64,000 nt of DNA from assembly GCA_032173965.1 (NCBI GenBank), contig CM063292.1, positions 2,990,001 through 3,054,000 on the forward strand. Direction: 5' to 3'. Below are positions 11,121 to 22,839 of the stretch, in pieces (within the stretch, counting starts at the first letter, position 1; each line of letters starts with the position of its first letter). A program made the position numbers and the translations under genes. The stretch is from Sitta carolinensis (Eukaryota; Chordata; Aves; Passeriformes; Sittidae). A model generated the notes under the pieces. It worked only from the letters and a program-made list of their open reading frames with translations, had not been told where the DNA came from and ran no database searches.

Positions 11121-12479
11121 GAGACCTGGATTGTTATTTTTTAAGGGAACTTTTAAAGAGGTCAGAGCAGAAGGGTTTCTCGTAGGTGTCTGTGAGGCTG
11201 GGCATGTTCAGCCCGTCCAAAATCAATGTCCATGAACTCTGGTGTTAAATATCAGCCTGGTTAAATATCAGCTGGAGTAGTAAAACCTCGGTGCTTTTCT
11301 GGAAGCATCATGGAAGCAGCTCTGGAGCTCCCTGCGCCCCTCAGATCCTCCTTTGGTGCAGGGAGATGCACAGCCAGGGCCACCCTGCCCTCATCCCACC
11401 CAAGCAGGGTCCACAAACCCAAAATGCAGATTTTTAACCCCTCTTCTTCTCCTGACCTGGAGCATGAGTTTCTCCCATGCCATTTTTGGGCACACCTCAT
11501 TTTCTTCACCTTAATTGCAGAGGCACTCACACGACTTGTGCTACTTTGGGGTGGTGTTTAAACACCTAAACAGCAAGTGTTTAATCTACAGAGTAGATTT
11601 ACTACTAAATCTACTAAATCCACAAATCTACAAGAGAGCTACAACTAAATCCATTAAATCTGCAGATCTCCAAGAGGCTGAGATACCAATGCCCATCATG
11701 GCTCCCGGATTTCTTGAGAATTCCCCATATTTTTCCCAAAGCAATACATTTCCCCTATGATATTTTGAAAGAAAACACGCTGCCGTGGTTGGAGAGAGAT
11801 TGGAGCTTCTTTAGCAGATGGGGGTGGCCTGACAGCTTGTAAAAAACCCTCTGCAAACAGTCAGCAGGAACGACAACTGACCTCGATTACTGCAGCCTTT
11901 CATTTCTCCATCTGGGGATTGTGCAGCAGCAGGGTGAGGGACAGGCTGGAGAACACAGGGAAACAGCCTGGGTAAAAGGCAGAGTGCTTGGAAAACACAA
12001 CCCACAAAACAAGCCCTTGCTCATGCTGTGTTTCCTTCCCCCCTCCAGTTCAGCTTTGGTACTGAACTTTCCATTTTCAACTGACCAACATAAATTAAAG
12101 GCAAACATTGGCACGGAGAGGGAAGATGGAGAAAGTTGACCATTTCCCTCAGGAGGTCAGCCACAAATTCCTGCTGTTGTCTGAGAAATGATGAGCTGCT
12201 CTTTGGAGACATGACTTAGATCATTTGGTGTCACAGGGAAACTTTTCAGGCGTTTCAGTGAGACTCGAAATATGTAATCTTTTTTTCCCCCTTTTTTTTT
12301 TTTTTTTTTTTATAAATATAGTTTTAGACTATGTTCTTTCTATTTTTTTTTTCTTTTTATGTAGTCTTCCCTACAAAAAGCCAGTTGTTCACGGTGCTAT
12401 TTCCTTTGGGCAATCTTACAAGAAATGTTCCCAGCTCGCTTCATGCCACTACAAATATCTTTTTACCTCAGAGAAAAGG
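11121..12479. other. Unique DNA with two small local duplications
   Basis: No gene is seen. A 16-base unit is tandemly doubled at 11245-11275 (TTAAATATCAGC core), and a 33-base segment at 11604-11636 is repeated with six mismatches at 11644-11676. A T-rich run covers 12288-12311. The rest is ordinary unique sequence. Confidence 0.5.
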
Positions 12480-12503
12480 GCACATCACTCACTTTTTTTG
12501 CAG

Positions 12504-12604
12504 GTCTAAACGAATTTGACTGCCCCGAGCTCTGGGTGACAAAGTACATCAAGGAAAATCTGTCCCTCCCCCTTCATCATTCACTGTTCATAAACATGGC
12601 ATAA
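12504..12604 (+). other. Weak candidate terminal coding exon
   Basis: A pyrimidine tract and CAG (acceptor-like, ending 12503) are followed by a frame open for 32 codons, entered with two leading bases, and closed by TAA at 12602-12604. The peptide begins LNEFDCPELW and I do not recognise it. A 32-codon open frame is expected often by chance. No matching upstream exon or polyadenylation signal was identified. It could equally be part of the conserved-looking non-coding block around it. Confidence 0.1.
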
Positions 12605-12890
12605 GAATCTCTTTACTCTGAAAGGACTATCTGTCGTGGAAATTGGCGATCCCACCCCGCTGACTTTGGAGACAAATTTCCAATGAAACGCAAACCCAAA
12701 TTGCCAAGGATGGAGGGCTTGGAAGATCTTGTAGGTGACATTTCCAGACAGAAGGAAAACAAGCTCTCGATTCCACCCAAAATGATAAATAAGGACTGGT
12801 TTCAAGCCTTCGGCAGGGGCTTCTCTGCTTTTCACATTTACGGCAGCTCGGGGCTGACAGACTTAACAGATGCAGCCCCAATTTAACAGG
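12605..12890. promoter_or_regulatory. Candidate conserved non-coding element
   Basis: The sequence is repeat-free with a scatter of retained CpGs (near 12636, 12648, 12658, 12767) in an otherwise CpG-poor region. This is typical of constrained non-coding DNA. Open frames on both strands (67 and 84 codons) have no recognisable homology. Classification is by composition only. Confidence 0.25.
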
Positions 12891-13977
12891 GATGAGTAAA
12901 ATGGTTCAAGACACCCTAAATGTTCATCAAAAACTCACACGAAGCCTGAAATGAGCTTTCTGCTGAGGCTCCTGAAGCTGACTTTTTAAATTCCTCCTCA
13001 TCATGTAACGGCTCTGGCCCCACTTTCTTCCCTGGATGAAATCCAGGGAAAGAAGTCAAAGAAATTTCTTCTGCTGAGATATTTATTGCATTTGCTGTTC
13101 GAGGAAGTATTTGTAACTTGTTCAAAGTTCAAAACATCACCTCAAATCTTGCAGACTGACCTATGAACCTGCTGCAGATCCACTTCTGAGGGTGTAAAAC
13201 CTGGGTTTGAAGCTTTTACAGTTATTTTGGGGGAGGGAAGAAAGGTATAAATAAGTGCCAGTGCCACTTATTCTAATTTTTTACAAATGCCTAAACTCAA
13301 AGAATTCCCCCAGGATATCGATGCTGTGCTGGTCTTTTGCTAAATTAAATTGAACTTTTTTTTCCTCTGTCTCTTGTAATTACAGCAGGCTTCCACTTGA
13401 CACAAGGGAGCTGGAGGCCAGTTGGGATCACCCTATTTTTTATCTGTTGGTGAACTGTAGGAAATCCCACTGGCAGGATGCTGGTGGATTAGCCAATAAC
13501 CTCAGCATAGTTTTAATATCCTTGACTTAAGTAATAATCTCCAAAGCAGGTTCTGTAGAGGGTGGTTTTTTTTAACAGATTTATGCTTCACTCCTCACAT
13601 TTTTCAATTACCCACACCCAGGGATATTAAATGGTATGTAAATCCACCAGGAGTTTTTGAGCCTACAGATTATTTAATTGAAAGAAGCATCTGGGGACGA
13701 GGGGAAAATCCTTCCATGAACTCCCAGGCCCTGCTTCCCACTCTGTCACCTCCTTTGGGACCCAAAGCAGAGGTGCTGAAATAGGGCAGGAAGTGTCAGG
13801 AGAAGGTCTCTGAGCACTGTGGTGGCTGTCAGACCACCCTGTGTGCACCCAGAGGTCAGGGATTCAGCCCAACCTCTCTGAGCAGACCTGAGGACATTCC
13901 CAGGCAGAAAAAAAAACAGCAAGGACTGCATTTTACCTGATTAAAACATATTTTTTTTCCTTTTTTGTGGGGAGAGA
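12891..13977. other. Unique non-coding DNA, part A/T-rich
   Basis: No gene or repeat is recognised. The part 13,250-13,640 is A/T-rich and includes a CCAAT at 13493-13497 in 'attagccaataacc' and ATTAAA/TTTAAT words, so it may hold a further regulatory block. A T-rich run lies near 13951. Confidence 0.4.
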
Positions 13978-14092
13978 AGTGCTTGGATGACACTCCTGGT
14001 GTGGCTCTTGGGGTTGGCAGGGTCAGGACTTGGGTTTGATGATCCCTGTGTGTCCCTTCCATCCCAGCATACTCTGTTATTCTGCAATTTTA
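13978..14092 (+). mobile_element. CR1 LINE 3' end
   Basis: The landmarks are 'ggggttggcagggtc', 'ttgatgatccctgtgtgtcccttccatccc' and a degenerate 'actctgttattctgc' tail, the 3' terminus of a CR1 copy read on the plus strand. The copy is 5'-truncated and diverged from the consensus. Confidence 0.75.
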
Positions 14093-14679
14093 TTGCAATG
14101 ATAGGAGCAATATTAATCATGGAAACAGCACCTGCAACATGAAGTGTGGTCACAAATTACTGGTGGTTCCCCAAATCCCACAAGTGTGGGACTCACCTCT
14201 GATAGCAGGTTTGGGAACAAATATTGATCATCACCACTGCAAGGAGATGATGCTCCTGCATCCTTCATCCTGGATATTTCTTGGAAAGGTTCTTTTCCCA
14301 CTCATTAGTATCTCCAGTTCATTTATTTCAGTGAGGAAAGCAGCGTTTTCTGCCAAGAGTATTTCTAGGAATATTTTCCAGTGGCTCAGCTGAGCATCAC
14401 TGAACAGACAGAATAAGGAAGATGGATATTTTCTGTACCACTGGTAAAAAAAAAAAAAAAAAATTCATGCTTTTTGAGCCAGAATGTAGGTGTGAAAGCT
14501 TAATCATAATAAAAAAGGCTTTTTTAATGGACACATTCATGAATGACAGGGAGCCTTTGGTGGCTGACAGCAAAGCCATCAGATGTGGAGCCCAGTTGTT
14601 TTTTGGTGCAAGAACAGACACAAACCCTTCTGCAAGAAACCTTTATTCACTCCCAGCACCACTCCTTGGCTGTGGCAAT
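14093..14679. other. Unique non-coding DNA
   Basis: No gene or recognisable mobile element is present. An A run of about 16 lies near 14447-14463, followed by A/T-rich unique sequence. Confidence 0.5.
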
Positions 14680-15610
14680 ATGGCTTCAATTTGGTTTAAA
14701 GGTGCATTATGAAGCTGGAGCTTGAAATTACACATTTACAGTTTGAAAGCAAAGCCATCCTTGGGCGGGAAGGAACTCGTAATTTTGTCAAATTACACAG
14801 AAAATGAAATTGGAGGAGCAATAAAGTGCCTGAAATGAGGTAGTGAAAAGTTCCACAATGAAAAAAACCTCTATTTGCTGCACATGCAAAAACCACGTTT
14901 CCGTTGCCTTTACTTAATTTTGCACATTTCTCCACAAGCAATAATGACAGAGTCTTGTTTTCACTTTTAAATACACGGCTCTTTGTTTAACTGTTTTTAT
15001 GTTAAAATGGGTGGATAACCTTTCTCAGCCGCATTTTCATCCTTAAATGTTCAAATCCAAACAACATAATTTGGTTCAGACAGGTAAATAATTCTTATTC
15101 TTAAAAAAAAAAAAAATGTATAAAAATCAGCTGTCATGAATTAAAACCCGTTTTTCCCTAACCCCAAATAAACATTAGTCAGTCTGCATTTGATTGCAAT
15201 AACACACTTGTCATTTCAGATATAGTATGCTGGAGGGTTTTTGATTTTTTTTTTTTCTCCTAAAGGCTTTATTGGAATTCCTTGAGCTAAATTTGCTGCG
15301 GGTTTATGATGGCTTCATTAAAAATCAGAAACCAAAAGAATGTGGAGGACTCTGAAGAGTTTGTAGTAACATGAAATAGAAATAACTTGCAAGATTTTTC
15401 GTTTTAAAAGCTGCTCCTGTTTCACAAGCCCTCAAACCTTGTCACACAGTAGTAATTTGGGGCCAAATGTGAAGTACTAAAGCACTTAGTAAATTTATTT
15501 TGAGTTGAGATTCATGTGCAGTGATGCTTCTCCCTCACTCACCATAAACCCAGAGTAAATCTTCTCGAATGCTGAAGTTTTCACTGATTTTATCCCATTA
15601 CAGAGGAGGT
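14680..15610. promoter_or_regulatory. Long A/T-rich repeat-free block, candidate enhancer cluster
   Basis: About 930 bases hold no transposon and only one short A run (15103-15116). Short homeodomain and FOX/SOX-like words are dense: TAATTTTG, TTTACTTAATTTTG, CAATAATGAC, CATTTGATTGCAATAACAC, and AGTAATTTGGGGCC near 15451. CR1 fragments appear only outside it. Such long transposon-free, motif-rich blocks in bird deserts commonly coincide with conserved non-coding elements. Conservation is not demonstrated here. Confidence 0.35.
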
Positions 15611-16207
15611 CTCAGGGCAGGCCAGAGCACAGGTCCCACTCCTTAAATATCAGTGACAAAGCCCAAGAAAAGGGGATTATTTCAAGTCATCACAGCTTGT
15701 AATTCAAACTGGCCTCGTGCAAAGTTATGGCCACTTTTATAAAGTGTGACTTTTCAGTTCTTCCTTATTTCAATTGTAGAGCAGAGCCCTGAGGGACAAA
15801 CATGGGCACCAGAATCTGAAATTCCCATTTCTGGTAACTGTGGAGTAACAACAGGTTTCAGGCTTTGGCTTCATCCTGAATCTAGTTAAATTCATTGTAG
15901 GTGTTCATTAATTAAAATGGGACTATAATTAGGCTTTAGGTTTTCCATACTAGCCATGTTTTAGGTCAGAAAACCTAAAAACTGCTTCACAGAGAATGAA
16001 GTGGTGTCTTTTCTGGATCCTGAGGTTAATGGAACAAGAAAAAGTGGGGTTGCATTGCAGCAAGAAAGGCTCAAATTAAAAATTGTGAAAGTTTCCAAAT
16101 CGTGAGGGTGACACAGTGGTGAATAATTCTTCTGGAAAAGGGAAGGAAAGGAACTTTTGCCAAAGACATGGAGTGGTAGAGAATGGGGAAATGACTTCAA
16201 GTTGAGC
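15611..16207. other. Unique non-coding DNA
   Basis: No gene is seen. The sequence is unique and ordinary in composition up to the CR1 fragment that starts near 16208. Confidence 0.5.
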
Positions 16208-16435
16208 ACAGGTAGATTCAGATGGGAGCTTGGGAAGGAATTGTTCCCTGGGAGGGTGGGGAGCCCTACCCAGAGCATCTGGGCTGCCCCTGGATCCCTG
16301 GAATGTCCCAGACCAGCCTGGATGAGGCTTGGAGCAGCCTGGGATAGTGGGAGATGTCCCTGCCATGGCAGGGTGGGGCCTGGAGGAGCTTTAAGGTCCC
16401 TTCCCACCCAAAGCATTCCATGATTTTATGACTCT
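16208..16435 (+). mobile_element. CR1 LINE 3' end
   Basis: The landmarks in order are 'agattcagatgggagcttgggaagg', 'ttccctgggagggtgggg', 'ctgcccctggatccctggaatgtccc', 'gatgaggcttggagcagcctggg', 'tgtccctgcc', 'ctttaaggtcccttcccaccc' and 'attccatgattttatgactctgag'. This is an almost complete terminal 230 bases of CR1 in plus orientation with its ATTCTATG-type tail. Confidence 0.92.
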
Positions 16436-17797
16436 GAGTGAACATTTTCATTTTGTCATTTATGGGTCACAACTTTTGGCTCAGATCATTTTTTAGGTCA
16501 GCTTTTAACCTTGTCTTCCCATTTTGCAACGAAGTGGCAGAACAGAACCCAAACACACTCACTGTCCAAGCAGTAATAATGTGAGTTGTAACTCATTGTA
16601 GGTTTTTAGATGACAATTGGCCATGACACAAAGCTTTTAAGGCATAATCAGCAGAGGTGAAAGGGACCAAAAAAGTGAACAGAATTAAACACGTAACCTT
16701 CTTCCCCAATCACCTCCCAAGTCCATCTGTCAGGAATTCCCTCATTCACACTAGAATAGATCCATTTTACTTTCCCTTTCATATTTTACCCTGCTGGAAG
16801 GTCGCCCACTCTCTTATGTCAGACCTGACAGGATGTGAATTATCTTCATCCAGCCTTGACATAACTTCATGCGTGGTGATGTAATGCCCCAAAAAGCCTG
16901 GTTCAGGAAAAAAAGAGACAGGGCTTATTAACAGGAAAGGAAACAAGCCCTTGTTTGACAACCAGTGGCTGGATATCAAGGAGAGCTTTCTTAGGGGGAA
17001 AAAAAATCGTTTATGACCACATGAATTACAATTATTTATTCAGAGGGAAGAAATGGCCATTGAATTTTTAACTAGATGCAGCTGGTTGAGCAACCTACAA
17101 AGGCCAGGTATTTGGGCATGGATTCCAGGTAGATTCAGACAGGAAAGGCTCAAGTCTGCTCCCTGAGGGATCAATAAAACCACCAGAACTTGAGTGTGAG
17201 CTGTGGCAAACACAGCCAGCAGCGTTTCCCTGCACTCCCCTTCCCCTCCATTGGGAGAATCTACCAGGACATCACCATCCCACTCCAGTAATCCCCTTTT
17301 TCTCTTCTTCTTTCCATCTCCTGTGGGTGCAAAGAGCTCGAGTGAAACCCTGGCTGTGTCACCCCCTCATCCCTTCAGCCCCGAGTCTCTGCAGCCAGGG
17401 CTGCATTCCAGCAGTGTGATCTGAAACCCTATCCCTCTAGGTTCATGAAATATTCGGCATCTGTGCCTGTGGACTTGTGAACTTTTACCTTTTACCTATC
17501 AGCAAGGCAGCTCCCCTCACCCTTTCCTCCCCTCAGACTGCTGCAAGTGGAGCCCTGATCTCCACTGAACCATGGAAAGGGCTCCAGCCTAGCTCCAGAG
17601 CAAAATCCTCCCTCTCTACCCCATTTCCTTCCACCCCATCCTGGGCTGACACTGGGAATATTGGAGGGTATTGCAGGGAGCTCAGGTGGATTTGCAGATT
17701 AAAGCACATTTTGCTCGTTTTTAGGGGGGAGCTTGGCAGCCCCAGCAGCTGCCAACGGGTGGAGCAGCTGTGAGGGTGATGAGGAAGCTTTTACAAT
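16436..17797. other. Unique non-coding DNA
   Basis: No gene or mobile element is recognised. The part 17,200-17,640 is C-rich on the plus strand and yields Ser/Pro-rich open frames of 73 and 98 codons without recognisable similarity. Confidence 0.5.
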
Positions 17798-17962
17798 GAG
17801 GGTGCTGAAACACTAGTGTAGGTTGCCCTGGAAAAATCCAGAATTGGATGGGGCTTTGAGCAACCTCATGTAGTGGAAGATGCTCCTGCTCATTGCAGAG
17901 TGCTGGACTCAGTGACCTGTAAAAGTCTCCTCCAACCCAAATTATTTTGTGATTCTGTGATG
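17798..17962 (+). mobile_element. CR1 LINE 3' end, older copy
   Basis: 'aggttgccctggaaaaatcc', 'ggggctttgagcaacctcatgtagtggaagatg', 'ctgctcattgcagagtgctggactcagtgacc' and 'cctccaacccaaattattttgtgattctgtgat' match the terminal part of a CR1 subfamily distinct from the copy at 16.3 kb. It keeps the repeated ATTCTGTG tail. Confidence 0.9.
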
Positions 17963-19604
17963 GTCCCAGGGGGAAGAGGAGACAGGAGCCTGCCCAAGAG
18001 TGGTTTGAAGAGCCAGTAGGGTTTGTGACAAGCCATGGAGGTGGCAGGTGACAAACACATTCTGGAAATGAGACATATTATGGCAAAGTCTCACTGCCCA
18101 TTAAAAAACCCATCTTGAGCTACACTAAAGGCATCAACTACTGGAAAGTAATAATGTGTGTCTGTGTCCCTGTCTTTAACAAAAATGGTCTTCAGCTCAG
18201 TCCTTTCAGCTAAGCCTATTGCTATTCCAGAATGTGAGCAAAGACTCATGGACAGCTATCCCCACTCTTTGCAGTGACCCCAGATAATTCCATTTTTTCC
18301 AGCCCTGCAGCTCACAGACACGTGGGTTTGACAGGAGGGCAGGTGTGCCCACACACACTCATATTTGATTGCACTCTGGGCTGCTGCTGAGCTGCAGCAC
18401 AGATTCCAGTTTCCCCTTACTCTCCCCTGCTGAATTACAATCCGGGTTGGGTTCCTGGGCAGGTCAGTGTGCCTGCAGTGCCCGTGGGCAGACCCAGCAC
18501 AGCTTCAGCTCTCCAGCACCACCCAGCCTCGACCCTGAAGCTCCCCCGACACTCCAAGCCCTCCCTGAAAAATGTGCTGACACTGGAATCCCCCTCAGCG
18601 CAGACATACAATATTTGGGGACATTTTGGAGCCATCCCAAACGTGCTCCAAGGCTCCAGGTGCTGTGATAACCCTGTCCTGTCACTGCGTTGTCATATGC
18701 ACACTTAAATCCCATTGAATTCTTTTTATCTCTGCTATAATCTGGTTAAATCTCCTACCCTTAATTCTGGTTCTTTTTTGATCCATGGGGACGTAGAAGA
18801 GCTGCAAGTGTGCTCTGGCTCCAGGGTGACTGCAGTGGTTTGGGAGCCTGGGTTGTTATCTCTTGTCAAATGCATCTGCAATCCCAGGGTCCAACTGGAA
18901 ACATTTGTCAGTGCCCCTTACATAGTACCAGGTTTTATGGAAAAATTGAACCCTCCAGTAACAGCAGAGGAAATTCCAGAGCGAGCCTACTGACAGACAT
19001 GTCTTGGAAGTTAGCTTGTTCTTTTGGAAGAGATCCAGGTTTTTTTTTTCTCCCCTTTGCTTCTCCCACCACCCTTTGAAAAATTGTAATTAAAATAAAA
19101 AAAAAAAAAAAAGAGGACTGAATCTGTTTGGAGCAGAGGGTGTTGAAACCCAGGAAACCCTTCACTTCAACTCTCTTGAGGATATTTGAGAGTCAAAATA
19201 GTGCATGCAGGAAAATTGCCATTTGTGAGACACAAGACTGTCAAAGAGAATAACCTCTAGGACAACAAGGTCTAGACCCTCTTTGGTCTTTAATGAAAAT
19301 GGTGTGGCTTCTTTCATTGAATTTAAGAGTCATTAAAACGTTAACCTTATCAGCAATCTGGCTGCAGAAGGGGTTATAACAGTTCAGTGTGTGCCCTAAG
19401 GGGGCACAGATCTGGATTTGCTGTGCAGGGGAAGGAGCTGTACAGCCTGGGAGGCTCTCAGCTGGTGCTTAACCCAGTTACCACGGGACTGGAGTGACAC
19501 TGGGAAACTGGGAACTGAGTCAGCACAGCTACAGAAAAGATGAGCACTAAATCCTGCTGGGTGGATGTCCAGGAGACTGTGAATGAGACAGGGAAAAAGG
19601 TGTT
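17963..19604. other. Unique non-coding DNA
   Basis: No gene is recognised. A poly-A of 16 lies at 19097-19112. A repeat-free part at 18,060-18,260 is A/T-rich. Open frames up to 116 codons occur near 18.4-18.7 and 19.4-19.9 kb, the latter being inside or beside CR1 sequence. Confidence 0.5.
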
Positions 19605-19782
19605 TTCCAGTTCCACCCCCTGCCATGGGACACCTGCCACTGTCCCAGGTGCTCCCAGCCCTGTCCAGCCTGGCCTTGGGCACTGCCAGGGATCCAGGGG
19701 CAGCCACAGCTGCTCTGGCACTGTGCCAGGGCCTCACCAACCTCACAGGGAAGGATTTCTTCCCAATATCCCATCTAAATCC
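19605..19782 (-). mobile_element. CR1 LINE 3' fragment, antisense
   Basis: The plus strand shows the complement of the CR1 3' end: 'ccccctgccatgggacacc', 'tgtccagcctggccttgggcactgccagggatccaggggcagcc', 'acagctgctctggcactgtgcc' and 'agggaaggatttcttcccaatatcccatctaaatcc'. The copy is therefore on the minus strand. The A/T tail that should be at the left end is missing or decayed. Confidence 0.9.
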
Positions 19783-20559
19783 AGTTTCCCCCAGTTCAGA
19801 GTCAATCCCCCTGGTCTGAGGAGTCTAGGTCAGGGTCAGGAGAGTTTGTGCCTGAAGTGGAATGAGCTGTAGGTACCAATGACTTCCAGCTGACAGGGAT
19901 ATTTCCTGCTCTCTCCAGCCTCTCACCTTAACCAGGAGGGGTGAAAGCAGCTTCTTGTCCCCAGCCAGCCCCTGAGGTGACATGGCTGTGGCTGCCACCC
20001 CTCTGCTCCTGGCACTGGGCATCCAATGCTCCCTGGGGCCCAAAAATCATCACAAAGTGTTTTTCCCAGACTCCTTGCTCCCCCACTCCAGCCCTGGCCT
20101 GTGGCTGCCCTGACTCATCTTAAACACCAATCTCTGCAGCAAGCAGGACTGACAGAACAGAAAAAAGAAAGGAAAAAAAAAAAAAAAAAAAAAAAAAAGC
20201 AAACCAAAAAACCAGAAAGAAGTGGAGAAAAACGACCCCATCCTCCCTCTTCCCAGCACCACCCCTCATTTGTTATTGCAGAGGATCTTCCTGGCCAGAC
20301 TTGACCTGCAAACAGTGGTCACCAGTGAACCATCAAAGGCCTTTCACATCTCCAGCAGCTGCAGGGAGGGTTCCTGTAAGCGCTCCTATCACTTTGACAC
20401 CTCCAAAGCCAACATCCCCAACTGAACACTGTCGTGGGCCGTGGTTCAGGGACCACCTTCAATGCTTTGGCTCCAAAGAGCTGCTTTTTTCCAATTCATT
20501 GACACAGGGGGATATATATCTCCAAACTTGGCTGCAGCAGCCGGTGCATGCCTTGAGGA
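19783..20559. other. Unique non-coding DNA with 26-A run
   Basis: A poly-A of 26 at 20173-20198 follows an A/G-rich stretch. No gene body or retroposon consensus could be recognised upstream of it. The rest is unique. Confidence 0.5.
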
Positions 20560-21000
20560 TTACATAGCAAGTGAACTTTGTCAGTGTAAGCCCCAGTCAA
20601 TAGGAGGAATTAAGTAGAAAGGCTTCTATTGTTCCAGCCAGCCTTCTGAAGGCACTGATTGGCAGTAAAATATCTTCAGTGACAGATGTAAAGTAAATAT
20701 TGCCTATGCCAAGTCTCTGTATTACTTTGATTACCCACCATCAATCAATTTGTTCCTTCCCTTGCAACAATAGCAGCTGCTGTTACACTTTGGACCCCTC
20801 TGATGGAGCTCGAAGTGTAATTGATTAATAAACTGAAAAGAAAGGTTACACAAATGACAGCAAAATGTATCTCAGGAGAAAAACGAGAGTATTGTCTCTG
20901 TGCACTTCAATGTGTCTTAAGTATCGTGCTGTTAGGAACAGAATGATATAAGTAATAACATTTATATTAATATAAAATATATATATATGTACACACATTC
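20560..21000. promoter_or_regulatory. Strong candidate enhancer: SOX, TCF, E-box and homeodomain sites
   Basis: The sites, in order, are SOX-type CTATTGTT at 20626-20633, TCF/LEF-type CTTTGAT at 20725-20731, ATCAATCAAT near 20740-20750, the SOX word again but inverted (AACAATAG) at 20766-20773, a CAGCTG E-box directly abutting it at 20774-20779, and TAATTGATTA at 20818-20827. TAATTGATTA is the TAAT-N2-ATTA dimer site of paired-class homeodomain proteins. The block is free of repeats until an AT-rich end near 20960-20990. These are real sequence words for known factor families; combined enhancer activity is inference. Confidence 0.42.
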
Positions 21001-22010
21001 TCACTCACATATCCCCTGAAACTCCCTCATTAGGGTCAGCATTTTCAATATCCCTGCAGCTTTAATGATAGCAAAATGTCAGGAATTACAAGGAAAACCA
21101 AAGTGCTGATGTCACCTCATGAATGGAAGCAAAACTGGAGGAGAAGCAGCAGATTTGAGCAGCAGATTCCTGAGGCATGGGATGCACAGCACAGCTACAA
21201 GCATTATTATAATTTCTTGATTCCAGGGATTGAGGCCAGTGCAATATCCTTTTCCCCCTTAATTCATTCTAAAATTAGCAGGCGCTCAAGACAATAAACG
21301 TCCTTTTGTTTCACTTATGCCCTTGGGGAGGGCAAAGAATTTTCAGCTCCCTCAAGGTGAAGGGAAACAATTTTTTTGGAAGGGAGGGGGAGTTCTTAAA
21401 TGCCTCTAGCCCTAAATCCTCTTCCCACTAAGCAGGACAGCACATTTAGGACTCGAAGCATTTAGCCATGTGCAAAGAGGTGGGAATGGCCACACAGGGT
21501 CACATCTGCTTCCTCTGACAGACAGTAACAGCCACTGAGGGAGATGCCACAAAAAAAAAGACAAATTTAAGCAGTGTCTTGAATATTCTGCCAGCTTCTG
21601 GTGAGTACCAGCACGGGGATTTCCTCCTCTGGAAGCTCCTGGTGTGGCCTTGCAGTTCATGGTCACTGATGGATCCATCCCGTGGGGGTCTCTAAATTCT
21701 TTTCCAAGCCGTGTCTGCTCTGATATCCTGTGGCAATGAGAAGCTCAGGGGCTGAGCCAAACAATCCTTTCTGCATTTGTGCTTAAGCCCTGACCAGCAT
21801 CTGCTGGTGGTGCTGTGTGCCCCAAGGGCAGCAGGAGCCTGTGGGGTCCCTGTCCTGCTGCTCTGCTGACCCCACAGAGGGACAGGGCACCCAGGGCTCT
21901 GCCCATCCTTTGGGACACAGTGGGACAGGGAGCTGTGACTGCAAAATATAAGGACAAGATGGTAAAAGTAGAGTTTGAAACTCAGAAACCTCTCTGCAAG
22001 AGAGAAAGCG
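21001..22010. other. Unique non-coding DNA
   Basis: No gene or mobile element is recognised. The sequence is mixed in composition, with a G/C-richer part around 21,780-21,930. Confidence 0.5.
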
Positions 22011-22058
22011 CTCTGTTAATAGAATAATTAAATTATTCTGTTATGACTCTGTTAATAG
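22011..22058. repeat. 12-bp direct repeats flanking an A/T palindrome
   Basis: CTCTGTTAATAG occurs at 22011-22022 and again at 22047-22058. Between and overlapping them is an inverted repeat with perfect 8-bp arms (AGAATAAT at 22021-22028, ATTATTCT at 22032-22039). The layout resembles a tiny target-duplicated insertion or a replication-slippage product. No known element family fits. Confidence 0.6.
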
Positions 22059-22839
22059 CTGGCACTGAATAGATTTTTACCCCACATTTTTGTTTCTGAT
22101 TTATTGCAACTTTTTATCACACTGCAAGTCATGAACATCACATCCTATCCTTGACAATGCTGAAAACGAAGTGTATTCCAAGATTAACTTCTTCATTTCA
22201 AGTCCATCTCGTGGGTTAGTTTGGGAGCAGCCTTCACAGGCAAAGGAACCAAAATTACATGACAATGATTTTATACCTCTCAGCCCCAGCAGCCCTGGGT
22301 CGGTGTGTGCCTGGGTAATGGAAATAAACCCTTCATATTTCATGGGGTTCTGGCTCTTTTCTCAGCCACTGTGTTTGTGGGGCTCTCATGAATGCCTTTG
22401 ATTAGATTTTCTAATTTTCCTGTGAAGGACCAAGCCAGGGACAGGCTGAGGAGAGGGCATGGCAAGAGAAAGAAATTTGGGAACACTAAAAGATGAAACC
22501 AGGCTGGATGGGGTTTAGAGCAAGCTGGTCTGGTGGAAAGTGTCCATCCCTCCATCCCAGTACAATCCCTGCCATAAAGGGGGGCATTTTCCAAGGGGGA
22601 AAGGACTCCAGGTAACACCTGAGGGACCTGCAGCACGAGCTGTCTCCCTCCTTTCCCTCTGAGAGGAGGGATGCCGGGAACAGCACAAAATTCCAATTTC
22701 CCCCTTGATTTCAAACAAAGGCACCACACTGGCATTTGTGCCAAGGCAGTTTGAGTAGTTTTTAATCCTCCTGCCCCACCACTAATAACTGCCTGGTCGC
22801 TGGATACATTTTGGGTCATACTTGTCAAATTGAGCTGCA
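22059..22839. other. Unique DNA with a short CR1-like remnant
   Basis: A 55-base part near 22496-22550 ('aggctggatggggtttagagcaagctggtctggtggaaagtgtcc') matches the internal 3' part of CR1 in plus orientation but lacks the tail. It is either a fragment of an old copy or a chance remnant of one. The remainder is unique, with no gene. Confidence 0.5.
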
